In this document: piece after piece, positions 30,601 through 39,777 of the stretch | Layout of the letters: every line of letters starts with the position of its first letter | Numbering within the stretch: position 1 is the first letter of the stretch | NCBI GenBank assembly: GCA_014132595.1 | Contig: BMAG01000058.1 | Span: forward strand, 1-64,000 | DNA length: 64,000 nt | Reading direction: 5' to 3' | From: Gammaproteobacteria bacterium | GTDB lineage: Bacteria; Pseudomonadota; Gammaproteobacteria; DSM-16500 | Notes under the pieces: generated by a model | The model's database searches: none | Told to the model about the DNA's origin: nothing | Seen by the model: the letters and a program-made list of their open reading frames with translations, nothing else | Program-made: the position numbers and the translations under genes

Positions 30601-32847
30601 GCACTCGCCATATCTAAACCAGACCATCAATGGCTTATTTATTTGGCTTTATTATCAAATGCTGACGTTATAAATTCTGAAAATCCTGAAGTATTCAACA
30701 ATTACCTCAACCGTCTCGAACTACATAAGTTAACAGCTCGGCAGATTGAATTAATTCCTAAAAATATAAGAATTGCTTATCTTAAAAATTTAGGTCCTTG
30801 GACAAATGGAAAGGCATTGTTAGGCGGAACCCCTCCATCAAATAAAAGACTCAGAGAAATGGCGCTTAGCTTAACAAAAGGCTTTGAACCGAATGATATA
30901 CAGAAATTATGCACGCCTGATGAAAACGGCAATGTTTATGAAACTGCACTGATCTCTGCTTTCGGACAAGCACAACATATGGACTCGATAACAACATTTA
31001 TTACAAGTGGCGACCCTAGTAAGATGAATAAAAAGAAACTAGGGTGGGATTTATTAACTGAATTAGATCATGGGATATGGAACAAAACAGATAATAGCCA
31101 ATTACATATTGAGCTAAATAAGCAAAATAAAGCCAATATGACAGCACGTGGTGCTCTATATGCTGTGAATATTGCATTCTATTACGTCATGGATAATACA
31201 CTCGGTGCGATTGGCAATGCACCCGTAGAAGGTTCAGCTCCGGTCGCTGATGATAGCTTTAGAAACCGCCTTATGATTAAAAGCGTTTATGATTACGATG
31301 GAACTGAAGAATATACTCCCGAAATGTGTGATTTAATACAGCTCGAATGTGAAACAAACTCGACTTACTTTTTCCTGAATGCAAAAATTCCTGCTATAAA
31401 AATGGCTCTAAAAAATCCTGTTATTCTGAGTGGGCTATTTATGCGGCTCGAATTACTATCAATCATGCAGAAAGTTATTCAACAAGGGTTATTGCCTAGC
31501 GAACTATCAGAAATAATTAACTCATTTCAAAAATCTGAAACACCTGGGAATCAAGAAAATTATTATTTGATGTTGCTTTCAACTTTCCCAATGTCTTTAT
31601 CCACTTATCTTGATAAAAATGCGGATAGTTTTAAGAAGGATAATATTGAAAAAGAAAAATCTGCTATCATAGAACTTTATAATCAATATTCTTCAAATCA
31701 ATTTCCGAGAACTAACCGTGAATCATACAACTCATATGATGATAATCTATTTATTAACATCTTAAAAAATAAATATGATCCAACAAAACCTCAAGCTGAT
31801 TTGATCGTAGATGTAACGAGTGAGATCACCTTTGCTAATCCATTTTTGCTACAAAGCTTATTAAAAAAACATAAAGATCACTCTCCGCAAGATTCAACAG
31901 CCAAAAAATGGATTAAACGAATATTCAAAGGTGCTTTGATGGGTATTGGCGTCTTTCTCGTTGCTAAACTATTTGCATTGATCATACCGAAAGTTGCAAG
32001 CTTATTTTTAACGTCAGGTGTTCTAGGACCCATCGCAGGTGTTGCTATTGCAGGCGCAGGAGCAACGACTGCAGTCTTAGGTGGTTTTGCCATTGTTCCT
32101 GTTCTTATCGCATTGTCAGTGTCGGCGGTCTTAGGTGCACTCGTCTATTCGTTTGTAGCTGACCGGAAAGAACGTTTAGTCAAAAAATTAATGGGCGGTC
32201 CTTCAACACAAGACAAGTTGGATTTTAAAGTTTTAAAACAAGGTCTCTCGCAAATTAAAGACGATGATAAAAAGATGCGGCAAGCGCTCTATCTCATGAG
32301 TAATGATCTTGCGAAAACTGTTTTATATCATCAAAGTATTGGACAAGACATCATGAAGGAATCAAACATTTCACCGGATATTATAGACATGATTAAATTG
32401 GCAACCACAAAATGCTATAATGCCAGTCAAACCACTCCATGGCGAGCAATTAATGTTGCAAGCCATCCGGTACGAGCTATCAAAATTAAGACTCAATTTA
32501 ACCCCACTGAGAAAAAGGCCACAACCACTTTCCCAGACATTGGTGCCCTAGCGCAAGCAAATAGCCCAGAAGCTGAAGTCGCACAAGCAACAGCTTCACA
32601 AACAACAATGCAAGAATTAACAATAAACAGAGCGCCTAGTTATAAATACATTCTGGAAAGCACATCGGAACTTTCGCAATCAGAAAACAAGCATGATTCT
32701 AAATTACATACTGAGTTACGTCCTTCCGCTCCGTCGAAAAAATCGTTTATGCCAAATTTTAATAAAAATAAGGTTAAAGAAAAAACCCGAAAAGAAGAAA
32801 AAACCCCTAAACCGCCTAAAGCAGCCAAGCAGAAGAGGACTAAATGA
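27604..32847 (+). CDS. Giant unknown protein with C-terminal membrane module, 1747 aa
   Basis: Not assigned to a known family. A Lys/Glu-rich, coiled-coil-prone N-terminus (about 1-160) leads into a long helical body. Residues about 834-878 hold a beta-type motif (GVVYIEGTEKGLGYKVV) that recurs in other unknown proteins of this window. A hydrophobic Gly/Ala-rich module lies near 1440-1520 (GALMGIGVFLVAKLFALIIP, VPVLIALSVSAVLGALVYSF). The C-terminus is basic (KTRKEEKTPKPPKAAKQKRTK region). It is a paralog of the upstream 1211-aa protein with about 500 extra residues, mostly in the first half. It has a GAGG Shine-Dalgarno. No enzymatic motif was recognised. A secreted effector is the best guess in a Legionellales-like genome, but no Dot/Icm genes are present here. 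Confidence 0.85.
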   Translation: MKSLGRQDTDSTKISAQNPQMSAEIDYMKNLDELLQKIAAEEKKSDDESHLATYRIHLRSMKEELEKENKTEYASQALVIIDEKIKHITQILAKKNKKSRMKQFAEGVLADEVVPVEKSEIKQERSIQEPVGNKADEKKEPPPEVEIPEFKKPIITSENKSERDNNLPPRLAVNIIAYLAKKYINEINTTQLYSLDPRVLEELFQNALAKMNEMDPITIDDTSITKVMDVFNINRGNAYSVNSVNARKIVALLSIYTKAVKFLQTDNIQEKEQAWKETQNAIKEASTDLKNNFNDIYSTFFTAPKRYVETLTAISIVGRTYIHERAISSATSGKPKEAARKIRKKLEEKRKPYKALFESYEETADNLLTRAETYDALKQIKSRDAEEKLKEITTLDAATITQMLYDLSDFSDLTYAQISKIINEQFSENNVDIKNNIILQLNHIYESKLLSTDYDKLLMLKDELRTNPEKKQEILNEIERILADLTVFKENRKVKNKTDPNIPIIENVIHSMGKPLSIAAMKPLSILIENKESAEILEYYRKQLGQIIRTMCQNKISISTLIGDATGNNITNCKFILKSIADDKSTKNEFFKQLNNAQIEREGIVEACQYCFDLSDDPTNIIQQKPFAHSILEHHDANLLEIDALLRLASYLPLKDAIHILDHNPVIDKPKKDALLTALHHAQNFKENIEFNANDFHQSSIKLYEQIRKCLDNGVSVDLLRMKLNAVNESKMFEKVTQALNILHASRLPFNLPEDQENVRAIQNIISTLMLIKSNSTMPMINTIIRILTPEMAHEIFDTLPEDVKGIYAKHYLSQIDVGYDFALMSSMPEDFRKSSRGVVYIEGTEKGLGYKVVDDHNTLRSGVIPWDQLNINTKDPLEIIKHKKQTLPLVINEISKDKNAQSKVKSALTSSYSDSLTEKKHDFADLFEIFSRSEDDIAKHQTLASAIITNTNMRQWLLDHNIEFRSVLSVVVNKLAEAEPDYQAMNLFNNWSKEDLDKALAISKPDHQWLIYLALLSNADVINSENPEVFNNYLNRLELHKLTARQIELIPKNIRIAYLKNLGPWTNGKALLGGTPPSNKRLREMALSLTKGFEPNDIQKLCTPDENGNVYETALISAFGQAQHMDSITTFITSGDPSKMNKKKLGWDLLTELDHGIWNKTDNSQLHIELNKQNKANMTARGALYAVNIAFYYVMDNTLGAIGNAPVEGSAPVADDSFRNRLMIKSVYDYDGTEEYTPEMCDLIQLECETNSTYFFLNAKIPAIKMALKNPVILSGLFMRLELLSIMQKVIQQGLLPSELSEIINSFQKSETPGNQENYYLMLLSTFPMSLSTYLDKNADSFKKDNIEKEKSAIIELYNQYSSNQFPRTNRESYNSYDDNLFINILKNKYDPTKPQADLIVDVTSEITFANPFLLQSLLKKHKDHSPQDSTAKKWIKRIFKGALMGIGVFLVAKLFALIIPKVASLFLTSGVLGPIAGVAIAGAGATTAVLGGFAIVPVLIALSVSAVLGALVYSFVADRKERLVKKLMGGPSTQDKLDFKVLKQGLSQIKDDDKKMRQALYLMSNDLAKTVLYHQSIGQDIMKESNISPDIIDMIKLATTKCYNASQTTPWRAINVASHPVRAIKIKTQFNPTEKKATTTFPDIGALAQANSPEAEVAQATASQTTMQELTINRAPSYKYILESTSELSQSENKHDSKLHTELRPSAPSKKSFMPNFNKNKVKEKTRKEEKTPKPPKAAKQKRTK

Positions 32848-32891
32848 ACTTAATTTAAAAATTTTATAATGATATCAGAGGTCGTTTATTT

Positions 32892-35800
32892 ATGGCTTTA
32901 AGAAAAGATCTAGCTACACTATTTGAAGAGTATTTCAAAGAAAAGGATAAGGTTCAGCCCGAATCTATAGGTGATGTTGTACCCGAAATAGCAAACGTCG
33001 CATTAGCAGATCATGAAGCAGAAGAAGTTAAAGACATAGTTTCAGAAAATGTAACCGATCATCTAAACAATGAAATCATAAATTGGTTAAAATCAAACTC
33101 AGAACTACCTGCCTCTATCACACAAGACATGCTGATCAGATGGTGCTGTCACAATTTCAATGATTTTGATCGTGATAAACCTACAGATCAGCAACACGAA
33201 TTTATGATAATTGCTTTTTCCAATCAGCATTTTATGGATCGTTTAATTCTGGGAAAAGGAAGTACTGATTACAACAAAAATGCTAGGAATTATCATCAAA
33301 AGGGAAAAATGTTTATTGAAAATTTACTCGTAAAAGGAATTGTTAACAACCTAATACCATCGGAAGATTTAGAAAAGAAAAAGTCAACATGGCTGAATAA
33401 AAGTGTAGATCCTGTAAGATTAGCAGTTAATAGCTACATGACTGCCAAAACGAATTTAACTGACAAAGAAGCCGACATAATCAAAGATATTTATACCTCC
33501 CCCGAACAATTATTCGAAGCCTATTTTTCAGCTCTTTCTGAGATTGAAAAAACTCAAAATGACGCAAGGATTTCTATACTAAAAAGTAAAATGGAGGCAT
33601 TAAATAATAAAATAATTCCGTTATTATTATCGGATAATATTTCCTCAAAGATCACCCAAGAGATGCTTATTGAATGGTGTACTGTTAATTTTTATGAATT
33701 TAACAAAGCAAAAATAACAAAAAACGATGAAGCATTACTTTCTGTTTTTTCAAACAAAACATTTTTAGACCGTTTAATTTTAGGAAAAGGAAGTCAAGAC
33801 TATCCTGCAAGATCTGAAGAATATGCCAATCACGGTTTAAAATTTGTTGAATTATTGATGAAAAGCGGCTATCCAGAGGAAGAAAACCCTGAAGCTGACT
33901 CCGTAAAAAATAAACGTAATAAATTTCCAACTATATCCTATCATATGTCAATCCCAAGAATGCAAATTGACGCTTATCTTTTATCAGATGAATTTACTGA
34001 TGCTGAAAAAATTAATGTTAAAGTCATTTACAAAAAAACAATCGATCTAGCTAAACAAAAATGGAATATTTTCCATAATTTTTTATACTCGAAAACCGCC
34101 AAAGATGATATACAATTAAATATAAAACGACTTATTTATAATGATATACGTATCAAATCGTTGAAAAAAAATATTAATGATCAAAATGATTTTGAAAAAT
34201 TATTTTCAATCCTGCCTGACACCTTCGATGAATTTATTCATTTGAATAGGCTATCAGGAAATAGTTATCAAAGCCTAATGGAGCAAATTGAAAATAAAGC
34301 TAATAATTATTTATTATTAGAAACAGAAATCGACATTGATCTTACTCAAGCCCCTCCTTTAACTCTTTCTAAAGAAACAGAAAATACACTATCGAATCTT
34401 CCAATGAATGAAGAATATATAAGAGCTGTCTCGACTGTAAACTATATATTAAGATCCGATGCCACTTTACCCGATTTTATTACGCGTGAAGACCTTATCC
34501 AGATGCTGCTCATTGATCCTGGTCGCATGATTTTGTGTAAATTTCATGAAAATGAATCTTTCTTGCAAAGACTTGGTAATCTTGATGAAGTGATTCTCTT
34601 ATTAGAAAGGCAAGTAAAAAAATTCGCCGTCATTGGTTTAAATACAGATATGGGTGGCGCGCAACTACAAATAAGAGAAATCCAAAATCAAAAAGCGGAA
34701 GCATTCGATAAATATAAAGAGACTTTAGAGGAAGCTGGCACTTTATTGAAAGACATAGAAGAAAAAGTTAAAGCCGCAGAAACTATAAATCACCACGACT
34801 CTCAACTCACAGATTTTTCTGCGATTAAAGACGTTAATTTGCTCGATCTCACCGAATCTAAACGTACTGAATTTTCTGATTACATAAAAAAAGTCATAAA
34901 AGACAATATTAAATATAAAAGTATTGACTTTCCAAACCTTATGACGGAAATTGACGAATCACTTGATCAATTAGAAAAACACTTTAAATCTTTGAAAAAA
35001 ACTGAAGCCTATATCAAAGAACAACAAGAAAAAAACATCCTCCCCGACCCTAATTTACAGACCGCACTCATCGATATTCATCACAAATTAATCGAAATTG
35101 AAAGAGCTAAAGATAAAGTTAATTTTTTAAAGAATAACTATAAACTTCATGTTCATAAAAATAAAAGCAAAAAAATAAATAAAATAAAACAAATGTTATC
35201 AAAAAAATATATTATATCTAATGCCGACGCTTCAAAAAATGAAATGATTCTTTATCTCATCATTATGACTCGAAAAAGTATTCTCGAAGGCAATCCTACT
35301 CGGGAATATATTCAAGAACTATATAAGGATAAGAAACTAAATGCATTCTTGTTAAAACCCTCTTCTACTAAATTAAAGAAAAAACTTAATAAAATTGAAA
35401 AAGAACTTATTAAAGAAGTCGCTCGGCAATTTAAAAATAATGGTCGAATGGCACTGGCCAATACCGATAAAGAATATTTTACTATAAATCCCAGCACGAA
35501 TAAGCCTTATAAAGAAATGACGCCTGAAGATCTACCGAATTATGAGGCATATCGTATCAAATGTATTCATCAAATAACATCAGAAATCAACGCATGTACT
35601 GACCTTAGATCACGTAAAAAAGTAAACAGCTATTGGGTCAAAGTCATGGAACAAGCTTACCGTAACCAAGATCAATTCACACTCAACATTATCAGCAGCG
35701 CCTTAAGATCTCAAAACACAAAGCCCTTTATAGGCAAAAGCATTTTCTTTAAATCTTCAAGATTAAAATTACACAAAATATTATCGCTCAGTAAAGATGG

Positions 35801-37520
35801 AAAAGATTTTTTAAGCTCAACCCAGGAATCTATTAAAGAAAATAATTATGATTTTGTTCCTGACCCATCTGTTTTTACAGCTCAGACCAACAGCAAACAT
35901 CCTTCAGCCAAGAAAAAAGAGTTTTTCAACACTTTTTCAAATTATTATGCTCATTTACAAAATAATTTTGTTGTTGCCTTACCTCAAGCTAAAGCAGACA
36001 AATACCAATCTATATTCAATTGGCTAAATGGTACTGCAAAACCTGGTGAGGTTGTTTCTATTACTGTTTCTGAATTAGGCAGCTATATTGCTTACAGACT
36101 TTCAGAATCGACAGGTGCAGTTGATCATGATTTTAAAGCTATTCTCGAAAAACTTCCAAAATGTAAAACACACCGAGACTTAGTATCTTGCTTGGATCAT
36201 TTACCGCTTAAAGATCAAGTCCAGATTAAAAATATTGATTCGCTCTATCATACCATTTCAAAACATATTGAACTTCAGAAAAAAGAAATGCTTGCAATTG
36301 TTACAAACACCCCTAAAAAAAATATGCAGCACTTTTCTATAAAACAGGAACAACTTCCTGAACTCATTGCAATCAAAATGATTGATTATCTAAAATTAGT
36401 AAAACAAGGTCTTGAAATTAATAATCGAAATACTAAAACCGCAGGTAATCAGGAAAAGCAAATCATCAAAATCAATAACCTAATTGACCTATCCATTGCG
36501 GCATTGCAAAAAACTCCACCTCCGACTTTAAATCAAATCAGTGTGAATCTCACTAAATTACATGCTGATTTACAAAAGGCGACTAAAAGATCTAGTTTTC
36601 TACCTCAAAAGCTTTTTGTTTTTAAGAGAAAATCTTCCAATGATAATCACAATCCTGATGCATTATCACTGATTAGAAATGATATTAACTATATCAACAC
36701 GATTAACAAATTAATATCGCATACCGAGCGAGACTTACAAGAAAAAATGAGTCCTACCGTAACACCTGCGCCTGTAGAAATTAAATCTACTGTGCCCATA
36801 GATGAAGACGTTACTGTCGCAGCACGAACAGAACCACTGACGCATTCTCATAGTACTAGCGATATCTTAAGTACGTTTGATGTCGATCCTGTTGCGCACT
36901 CATATCCTGATGATGAAGTTCTTTCTCCAATACATTCGCCCGATAGCAAATCGGATTTTGACGACAATTTATTTTTTAAATTCGAAGGATGGACTTTCAT
37001 TGAATCTATACCTTTAATGACACCTTCTCATTCCGCAATAGCAGCTCCACTCTCCGACGACATCCAGCAATTTATGCCCAAAGAATATGTACATTCACAC
37101 ACAAAAACACATATTTGTGAGTCATTTAAGGATAATCAAATGCAAGTGAATGTGACACAAGAACCAGAAAATTATGCTGGAATGCCTGATGAGCTCAAAG
37201 AACAAACAGATCTAATGATTGCTTTTTCAATGGTCCAATTGCTTGTTAATCGATGCGGGCCTCAGGGACCGTTTGAAATATTAGACACCAATACCGAAGG
37301 CAGAATGCGGGCGCTTATTTTAATCTGTAAAGCCAATGATTTAAATGTAACACTACCTACTGTTCATCCATTCAGCGGTAAAGCAGACGAACTTGGCACA
37401 GCCGTTAGCAAAATGAAAACTGAAAAGACTTACCGAATACAAATTCCAGCCGTCTCACCAATAAAAGATGCTTCGGTAGACCCTGCTCCAACACATACCC
37501 CTGGACGTACCTTCCGCTAA
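32892..37520 (+). CDS. Giant unknown protein with N-terminal tandem repeats, 1542 aa
   Basis: Not assigned to a known family. Residues about 57-205 and 236-380 are two copies of one domain: ASITQDMLIRWCCHNFNDFD and FMDRLILGKGSTDY versus SKITQEMLIEWCTVNFYEFN and FLDRLILGKGSQDY. A third, weaker copy starts near residue 504 (LPDFITREDLIQMLLIDPGR, FLQRLGNLDEV). A coiled coil fills about 590-760. The C-terminal third has an acidic Ser/Pro/His-rich linker, then a short ordered segment (QGPFEILDTNTEGRMRALIL, NDLNVTLP). There is no signal peptide or clear membrane helix. It starts 44 bases after the 1747-aa gene with a GAGG box and is likely in the same transcript. Confidence 0.85.
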   Translation: MALRKDLATLFEEYFKEKDKVQPESIGDVVPEIANVALADHEAEEVKDIVSENVTDHLNNEIINWLKSNSELPASITQDMLIRWCCHNFNDFDRDKPTDQQHEFMIIAFSNQHFMDRLILGKGSTDYNKNARNYHQKGKMFIENLLVKGIVNNLIPSEDLEKKKSTWLNKSVDPVRLAVNSYMTAKTNLTDKEADIIKDIYTSPEQLFEAYFSALSEIEKTQNDARISILKSKMEALNNKIIPLLLSDNISSKITQEMLIEWCTVNFYEFNKAKITKNDEALLSVFSNKTFLDRLILGKGSQDYPARSEEYANHGLKFVELLMKSGYPEEENPEADSVKNKRNKFPTISYHMSIPRMQIDAYLLSDEFTDAEKINVKVIYKKTIDLAKQKWNIFHNFLYSKTAKDDIQLNIKRLIYNDIRIKSLKKNINDQNDFEKLFSILPDTFDEFIHLNRLSGNSYQSLMEQIENKANNYLLLETEIDIDLTQAPPLTLSKETENTLSNLPMNEEYIRAVSTVNYILRSDATLPDFITREDLIQMLLIDPGRMILCKFHENESFLQRLGNLDEVILLLERQVKKFAVIGLNTDMGGAQLQIREIQNQKAEAFDKYKETLEEAGTLLKDIEEKVKAAETINHHDSQLTDFSAIKDVNLLDLTESKRTEFSDYIKKVIKDNIKYKSIDFPNLMTEIDESLDQLEKHFKSLKKTEAYIKEQQEKNILPDPNLQTALIDIHHKLIEIERAKDKVNFLKNNYKLHVHKNKSKKINKIKQMLSKKYIISNADASKNEMILYLIIMTRKSILEGNPTREYIQELYKDKKLNAFLLKPSSTKLKKKLNKIEKELIKEVARQFKNNGRMALANTDKEYFTINPSTNKPYKEMTPEDLPNYEAYRIKCIHQITSEINACTDLRSRKKVNSYWVKVMEQAYRNQDQFTLNIISSALRSQNTKPFIGKSIFFKSSRLKLHKILSLSKDGKDFLSSTQESIKENNYDFVPDPSVFTAQTNSKHPSAKKKEFFNTFSNYYAHLQNNFVVALPQAKADKYQSIFNWLNGTAKPGEVVSITVSELGSYIAYRLSESTGAVDHDFKAILEKLPKCKTHRDLVSCLDHLPLKDQVQIKNIDSLYHTISKHIELQKKEMLAIVTNTPKKNMQHFSIKQEQLPELIAIKMIDYLKLVKQGLEINNRNTKTAGNQEKQIIKINNLIDLSIAALQKTPPPTLNQISVNLTKLHADLQKATKRSSFLPQKLFVFKRKSSNDNHNPDALSLIRNDINYINTINKLISHTERDLQEKMSPTVTPAPVEIKSTVPIDEDVTVAARTEPLTHSHSTSDILSTFDVDPVAHSYPDDEVLSPIHSPDSKSDFDDNLFFKFEGWTFIESIPLMTPSHSAIAAPLSDDIQQFMPKEYVHSHTKTHICESFKDNQMQVNVTQEPENYAGMPDELKEQTDLMIAFSMVQLLVNRCGPQGPFEILDTNTEGRMRALILICKANDLNVTLPTVHPFSGKADELGTAVSKMKTEKTYRIQIPAVSPIKDASVDPAPTHTPGRTFR

Positions 37521-37529
37521 ACAACTCTT

Positions 37530-38600
37530 TCATAATCTTCGCATTTTTAACATTACAATATAACCAATCCCTGCAAAGAGCAATATTGGCAACAATGCTG
37601 CAATCATAGGCGGAAATTGAAAGACAATACTAAACTGCCCTAAAAGCGCTGCAACAATATAAAAAACAAAACCCACAATAATAGCCAGTAACATTCTTCT
37701 ACCCACATTCATAGACCGCGGGGCTGCAAAAACAAAAGGAACGGCTAATAAAATCATAGTAAGAATAGCCAGCGGCTGAAAGACGCGCTGCCAAAATTCA
37801 AGTTGAAAACTGCTCGCCTGCGTATGATTTTTTTCCAAAGAACGAGAATATTCATTCAATTTCACAAGTGACATCGATTCAGGTTCCAACACACCTACGT
37901 TTAATAAGGTAGAGGATAAAGCTAAATTCCATGCCCCATTGGCAAGCTCCTCACTCTGAGTGCGATTTTTTTTAAACGTGGTTTTGACCAAATCATGTAG
38001 TTCCCATTGACCATCCACCAAATCCATCGACTTCGCATAATAGGAAGCCAATAAATGATGCTGGCCATCAAACTCATACCGCGTGATACCTTCCAGATGA
38101 CGATGACCCATCATATGATCAATATGCAAAAAATTATTCGCTTCATGGACCCAGAGACCCGATTGAGTTGCAACCGCTTGTCCATTACTCATCGCGCTGG
38201 ATTTGTTTTTTTCCGCAATATATTCTGCATGCGGTCCAATCAGCTCGCCTAACAAACTCATCAAAACAATCATCAGCAACGCCGCACTCACCACTCCGCC
38301 CACCACTTTCCAGACAGAGGCGCCTGCAATGCGCATCACCATTAATTCATGACTCGCAGACAATAAACCTAACCCAAGCACACCCCCTGTTAAAACTAAT
38401 AAAGGAGAAAACTGATAAAGCGTATGAGGCAATTGCAAAAAAACATAAATAATCGCATGCATAAATCCATATTCACCGACACCGATATCATGCAGCTCCT
38501 TTAACAACCCAACTATAAAACTCAATGCCAATACGACTAAAAAAACCAGCAAGGTAGAAATTAAAACACTTTGGGCAATATAGCGTTGAATTATTTTCAT
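37530..38600 (-). CDS. lptG: LPS export ABC transporter permease LptG
   Basis: Inner-membrane permease that, with LptF and the ATPase LptB, extracts LPS for the Lpt bridge. From the ATG at 38600 (MKIIQRYIAQSVLISTLLVF) it has 356 residues. Three N-terminal and three C-terminal membrane helices flank a periplasmic domain, and ASHELMVMRIAGASVWKV is the conserved cytoplasmic coupling helix. The longer reading to 38687 lies inside lptF and is rejected. It overlaps lptF by four bases (ATGA). It converges on the giant ORF with only nine bases between. Confidence 0.95.
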   Translation of the reverse strand: MKIIQRYIAQSVLISTLLVFLVVLALSFIVGLLKELHDIGVGEYGFMHAIIYVFLQLPHTLYQFSPLLVLTGGVLGLGLLSASHELMVMRIAGASVWKVVGGVVSAALLMIVLMSLLGELIGPHAEYIAEKNKSSAMSNGQAVATQSGLWVHEANNFLHIDHMMGHRHLEGITRYEFDGQHHLLASYYAKSMDLVDGQWELHDLVKTTFKKNRTQSEELANGAWNLALSSTLLNVGVLEPESMSLVKLNEYSRSLEKNHTQASSFQLEFWQRVFQPLAILTMILLAVPFVFAAPRSMNVGRRMLLAIIVGFVFYIVAALLGQFSIVFQFPPMIAALLPILLFAGIGYIVMLKMRRL

Positions 38601-39709
38601 TGAGATTTCCTCGCAAAAGACAATCTGCCTGTCTGCCACAAGAATATAAATCCAATCACAATGATCAATGCACCATGCACCCACCAAAGACCTAAACTGA
38701 TCGGCAAGGTTTTTTGTTCAACCCAATCTCGTGCCGTAAATAACAACTCGACATACACCACATACACTAAAATTGCCGGCAAAAAGTGCGCATAGCGGCT
38801 TTGACGCGGACGTACATAACTTACCGGGATCGCCAATAAAGCTAAAAGCAAAGCAGACAATGGCATAGAAAGACGCCATTGTAATTCAGCCGCATTACGA
38901 GGATTTTCAAAATAATGCTGCCATAAAACAGAAGTCGGTATCATCTCCTGCGCCTGATGAACCGCAGCCACATCCTGATCGGGAAGCCTCACCGCATATT
39001 TTTTAAATTGAATAATTTTATAAGCATTCTGTCCGGGCGTTCCTTCATAACGATACCCATCTACCGCGACTACATACTTATCTTTAGTCACAGGATCCGT
39101 CATTTGATAACCTTCTTGAGCAGACAAAACAGTCCACGGATTCAAGATGCCATCCGTCGTGGGCTTTTTTTGTTCCGCGATAAAAATATTTTGTGCCTGT
39201 TGATGATTACGAGAAATACTCTCCACATAAAAAACTCGATTTTCATCACCGCTCAACTGAAAACGTCCCGGCATTAAGTTATTAATCACATTCCCGGATG
39301 CAACACCTTGAGACACCAGTTTATCTTTTATTTTTGCAATCGACGGATTAATCCATAAAGTCAGCAGCATCACAATCATCATCACAACCAAGGCAAGCTT
39401 CACCGTCAAAGCCACTAATTTTTGAGTGCTATAGCCAGAAGATTGCATGACACCTAATTCATTATCCGCATACAACCTGCCATACGTTGAGATGATTGCC
39501 AGATAAAGACCCAGCGGCAGTAATAAGGCTAACAAAAAAGAAATCTCAAACCCCATGACTTGCATCAAAACATTAGCCGCGATTTTGCCAGAGGCCGCAT
39601 AACTTAAAAAACGCACAAGCTGATTACTCAGAAAAACCAGCAACAAGACCAGTGTTACCGCCAATAAGGCGTAACAGACCTCTTTCATCAAATAACGGGA
39701 AATAATCAT
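38597..39709 (-). CDS. lptF: LPS export ABC transporter permease LptF
   Basis: Partner permease of LptG, 370 residues (E. coli LptF 366). It starts MIISRYLMKEVCYALLAVTL, as expected. The coupling helix is DNELGVMQSSGYSTQKLV, and LQWRLSMPLSALLLALLAIP opens the C-terminal membrane part. The periplasmic beta-jellyroll lies between about residues 130 and 260. It is divergent from pepA across a 68-base gap that must hold both promoters, the usual gammaproteobacterial arrangement. Confidence 0.96.
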   Translation of the reverse strand: MIISRYLMKEVCYALLAVTLVLLLVFLSNQLVRFLSYAASGKIAANVLMQVMGFEISFLLALLLPLGLYLAIISTYGRLYADNELGVMQSSGYSTQKLVALTVKLALVVMMIVMLLTLWINPSIAKIKDKLVSQGVASGNVINNLMPGRFQLSGDENRVFYVESISRNHQQAQNIFIAEQKKPTTDGILNPWTVLSAQEGYQMTDPVTKDKYVVAVDGYRYEGTPGQNAYKIIQFKKYAVRLPDQDVAAVHQAQEMIPTSVLWQHYFENPRNAAELQWRLSMPLSALLLALLAIPVSYVRPRQSRYAHFLPAILVYVVYVELLFTARDWVEQKTLPISLGLWWVHGALIIVIGFIFLWQTGRLSFARKSQ

Positions 39710-39777
39710 TTAGCACTTCTGTCTTAAACTATGTAAAATCACCCACATTATACAAAGTTAAGATGCCAGGAGCTAAT

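Noticed and set aside
26900-37520. Dot/Icm E-block secretion signal on the giant proteins
   Set aside because: Their last 20-30 residues are basic or neutral, not glutamate-rich, so the C-termini do not by themselves prove type IV secretion.
37530-38687. Long lptG reading of 385 codons
   Set aside because: The extra 29 residues overlap lptF; the conserved LptG start is at 38600 with an ATGA overlap.
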